A program made the translations under genes and the position numbers. 64,000 nucleotides of DNA from Paenibacillus qinlingensis (GTDB lineage: Bacteria; Bacillota; Bacilli; Paenibacillales; NBRC-103111): NCBI RefSeq assembly GCF_013204845.1, contig NZ_JABMKY010000019.1, positions 87,114 through 151,113 of the forward strand, in the 5' to 3' direction. Below the pieces are notes generated by a model, which was given only the letters and a program-made list of their open reading frames with translations, searched no databases and was not told where the DNA came from. Position 1 is the stretch's first letter, and every line of letters starts with the position of its first letter. Below are positions 61,838-64,000 of this stretch, one piece after another.

Positions 61838-63052
61838 ATGAAAAAAAACCTAATGAAAAAATTCGTAGCAACTGGTCTTGTTCTAACTATGGTAGCAGGT
61901 GGCGGAACTGCCGCATTTGCAAATGGAAGTAAAAACGATGATCGTGGTAAAGGCAATAATAACAATGGATCTAAAAATAATACGAGCTATACACAAAATG
62001 TTATTAATGGAAACGTAACAATTAACATTAATTTCAACGATATGAAAAATTCACAGTGGGCAATGCGTTACATTGCAAGCCTAGCGTCCAAGCGTGTTTT
62101 TGAAGGATATGAAGATGGAAGCTTCAAACCAGAGAAAACAGTAACTCGTATTGAAGCGATTACAGCTGCTGTTCGTCTAATGGGATTGCGTGAGCAAGCC
62201 GAGTCCGATGCTGAAAAGCAAACAAAATTGAACTTTAAAGATGCTGACAAAATTCCTGCATGGGCAGTAGGTTATGTTGCAGTAGCCCTTGAGAACGACC
62301 TGTTCACAGAAAGTGATGACAGCGTTAAACCTAATGAAGATGCAAACCGTCTATGGGCAACTACTCTTCTAGTGAAAGCATTGAAATTGGAAGCAGAAGC
62401 AAAAGCAAACATGACGAGCACACTTACATTTAAGGATGCTAAACAAATTCCAGCTGGATCCGTAGGTTATGTGAAAGTAGCGGTTGATAAAGGTTTAATC
62501 GACGGTTTTGAAGATAATACCTTCAAACCTAATCAAAGCGTAACACGTGCACAATTGGCAGCTCTTCTAGATCGTACGAACGAGCAATTACCTGGCCAAG
62601 ATCAAAACTCAAATTCAGGAACTGTAAACACAGCTGTGTACAACAATGTTCTTTCCCTAACTAAAAATGGCACAACGACTGTGTATAACTTGCACCCAGA
62701 TGTTTTCGTTTTGCGTAATGGTGTGAAGGTTGCCCCTACTGAAATTGCTGTTGGTGATACAGTTAAAGTACGTACATTCAACAATACTGTTGTATTCGTA
62801 GAAGTAACAGGTAATGCGCCTGTAAACACTTCTTTCGACATCTTGGGTACATTGACTGCAACAACAATTAACGCTCAAGGTAAAATTGCAACAATCACAA
62901 TCAAACAAAATATCAATGGAGTTGATCAATCAACTACATATAATGTATCTTCGACTTTCAATTTGACAGGTAACCTTGCTAACTTCTCAGCAGGTCACGT
63001 GGTTCAGCTTAAAGGTCAAAATCAATCCGTTACTACAATTGACGTTAAATAA
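61838..63052 (+). CDS. Secreted SLH-domain wall protein
   Basis: The protein of 404 aa has a signal peptide (KKNLMKKFVATGLVLTMV, cleavage after AFA). A short Asn/Lys-rich linker and three SLH domains follow (about 66-110 with GYEDGSFKPEKTVTR, 128-173 degenerate with SVKPNED, 195-240 with GFEDNTFKPNQSVTR). The C-terminal 150 residues are beta-rich and unassigned. Codon use is unusually A/T-rich, in the style of highly expressed wall proteins. ATG 61838 with GGGAG upstream is preferred over ATG 61817. Probably bound to wall pyruvylated polymer. Confidence 0.9.
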   Translation: MKKNLMKKFVATGLVLTMVAGGGTAAFANGSKNDDRGKGNNNNGSKNNTSYTQNVINGNVTININFNDMKNSQWAMRYIASLASKRVFEGYEDGSFKPEKTVTRIEAITAAVRLMGLREQAESDAEKQTKLNFKDADKIPAWAVGYVAVALENDLFTESDDSVKPNEDANRLWATTLLVKALKLEAEAKANMTSTLTFKDAKQIPAGSVGYVKVAVDKGLIDGFEDNTFKPNQSVTRAQLAALLDRTNEQLPGQDQNSNSGTVNTAVYNNVLSLTKNGTTTVYNLHPDVFVLRNGVKVAPTEIAVGDTVKVRTFNNTVVFVEVTGNAPVNTSFDILGTLTATTINAQGKIATITIKQNINGVDQSTTYNVSSTFNLTGNLANFSAGHVVQLKGQNQSVTTIDVK

Positions 63053-63113
63053 AGCTAATAAGTTGCATTCTTACTATAGAGATATATAAAGAGATGAAAA
63101 AGGTTAGATTCAC

Positions 63114-63152
63114 ACAACAGGCTCCTTGCATAATTCGCAGGGAGCTTGTTGT
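63114..63152 (+). terminator. Terminator-like hairpin behind the SLH gene
   Basis: AACAGGCTCCTTGC pairs with GCAGGGAGCTTGTT. The T run is poor, so it may act weakly or stabilise the 3' end. Confidence 0.5.
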
Positions 63153-63226
63153 TCGTTGCTCGATAAATTGTATAAATTGGTAAGATAATGGGAAACTATG
63201 CTATATCAGGAGAGGAGATGGTTAGG

Positions 63227-63505
63227 ATGGAAGAAAGTTTAATGGATACGTTCAAAAGGTATTATGCGGATTATCGAGGTGCTGAGGGTGTGGATCAAAG
63301 TTTTACGGATGCGTATCAGGCCATGGCGTTCCATGTCATTAATCAGACAGAACACTTTGTGCAACAGGGTAATCTTCATGATATACAGAATCTAATTCGT
63401 GAGTTTAAGGAAATTGAACTTTCTACTTCTCCGAGCAATGATTCATTGAAGGAGCAATTTGAGCAAGAACTTGTGGTGCAAGAGTTGAATCGATATTCTT
63501 TTTAA
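63227..63505 (+). CDS. Small uncharacterised protein (92 aa)
   Basis: Starts at ATG 63188, 63218 and 63227 are in one frame. AGGAGAGG at 63208-63215 is 11 bases from 63227 but only 2 from 63218, and 63188 has no site, so 63227 is used. The product is acidic and helical and was not recognised. It lies directly before the ribosomal RNA operon. Confidence 0.55.
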   Translation: MEESLMDTFKRYYADYRGAEGVDQSFTDAYQAMAFHVINQTEHFVQQGNLHDIQNLIREFKEIELSTSPSNDSLKEQFEQELVVQELNRYSF

Positions 63506-63795
63506 AAAGGTGTTGCATAATCCAAAATCCCGTGGTATATTACTGGTCCGGCCAAAACGGGCTGCAAATTTCATCGAAATATGTAGAAATAAAGCTTGCA
63601 TTTGGATGGGTGAATATGCTATATTGTAATTCCTGTTCGTGAGAGCGAGTTGGGAAAAGAAAGAAATTGATCTTTGAAAACTGAACAACGAGTGAGTAAG
63701 CACAGTCACGAAAGTGACTTTAAATGAGATTAATAATCTCGCTAGCTTCAAATGAGCAATTAAGCTTTTTCAAATAGGACGAGCAATCGTCCACT
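63506..63795 (+). promoter_or_regulatory. Ribosomal RNA operon promoter and leader
   Basis: TTGCAT at 63596-63601 and TATATT at 63620-63625, 18 bases apart, are the best promoter pair. The leader CTTTGAAAACTGAAC at about 63672-63686 is the typical pre-16S processing and antitermination region of Bacillales. Confidence 0.7.
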
Positions 63796-64000
63796 ATTAT
63801 GGAGAGTTTGATCCTGGCTCAGGACGAACGCTGGCGGCGTGCCTAATACATGCAAGTCGAGCGGGTTTATCCTTCGGGGTAAGCTAGCGGCGGACGGGTG
63901 AGTAACACGTAGGTAACCTGCCTTTAAGACTGGGATAACTATCGGAAACGATAGCTAAGACCGGATAACTGGTTTTCTCGCATGAGAGAATCATAAAACA
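63795..64000 (+). rRNA. 16S ribosomal RNA, 5' part (cut by window edge)
   Basis: GAGAGTTTGATCCTGGCTCA at 63802-63821 is the universal 16S 5' region, followed by GGACGAACGCTGGCGGCGTG. The following variable region has a short V1 and the form of Paenibacillus 16S genes. The exact 5' end is estimated. Confidence 0.98.

Overview
The window looks like a chromosomal piece of a Paenibacillus-type spore former (Firmicutes, Bacillales). Evidence: the start of a 16S rRNA gene with a Bacillales-type leader at the right end, S-layer-homology (SLH) wall proteins, AGGAGG-type ribosome sites with frequent GTG/TTG starts, PadR/DeoR/AraC/GntR regulators, CheX, and a DUF2573 (YusU-like) protein. No tRNA, CRISPR array or intact insertion sequence was seen.

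Bases 1-8.9 kb are a clearly AT-rich accessory island. It holds the C-terminal part of a HerA-like ATPase overlapping a small LHH-motif (HNH/Endo VII superfamily) nuclease gene, followed by a SUKH-type immunity gene (1-1848). Then comes a two-gene operon: an SNF2-like superfamily 2 helicase (813 aa) and an 1141-aa sacsin/Hsp90-like GHKL ATPase with cysteine clusters (2505-8379). The edge carries decayed material: a stop-interrupted reading frame, a faint integrase-like tail and the domain V/VI end of a group II intron. The helicase/GHKL pair and the HerA/LHH/SUKH set are the best candidates for undescribed conflict or defence systems.

From 9.3 kb the sequence has ordinary host composition. 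9.3-13.3 kb: a STAND-type LuxR regulator, then DUF2269, SDR and small oxidase-like membrane genes. 13.4-21.2 kb: one 7.8-kb gene for an SLH-anchored RHS/YD-repeat surface protein with a variable C-terminal tip. 21.3-31.1 kb: carbohydrate genes (GH105, an unfamiliar lyase-like protein, AraC regulator, hydroxypyruvate isomerase-like protein, GH2 beta-glucuronidase) mixed with CorA and truncated haemoglobin. 31.2-37.1 kb: AraC regulator, CYTH protein, HAD phosphatase and a large hybrid histidine kinase. 37.1-37.65 kb is a repeat array. 38.5-41.2 kb is a hexuronate locus (fructuronate reductase, mannonate dehydratase, GntR repressor with a perfect 14-bp-arm palindrome). Together with GH105 and GH2 it suggests use of pectin or glucuronide-containing plant polymers.

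41.3-57 kb holds signalling and housekeeping genes: ParB-like protein, GGDEF/EAL protein, histidinol phosphatase, LysR regulator, MFS efflux pump with PadR regulator, HAD phosphatase, PAS histidine kinase, CheX, SDR, YusU-like protein, ECF sigma factor, DEAD-box helicase and a YpmS-like protein. 57-59.8 kb is a DeoR-HAD-MFS operon, 60-61.6 kb an anchored FAD oxidoreductase, 61.8-63.05 kb a small SLH protein, and the 16S rRNA gene begins at about 63.8 kb. Several intergenic gaps carry repeat families, including a tandem 150-bp element with a terminator in each copy at 28 kb.
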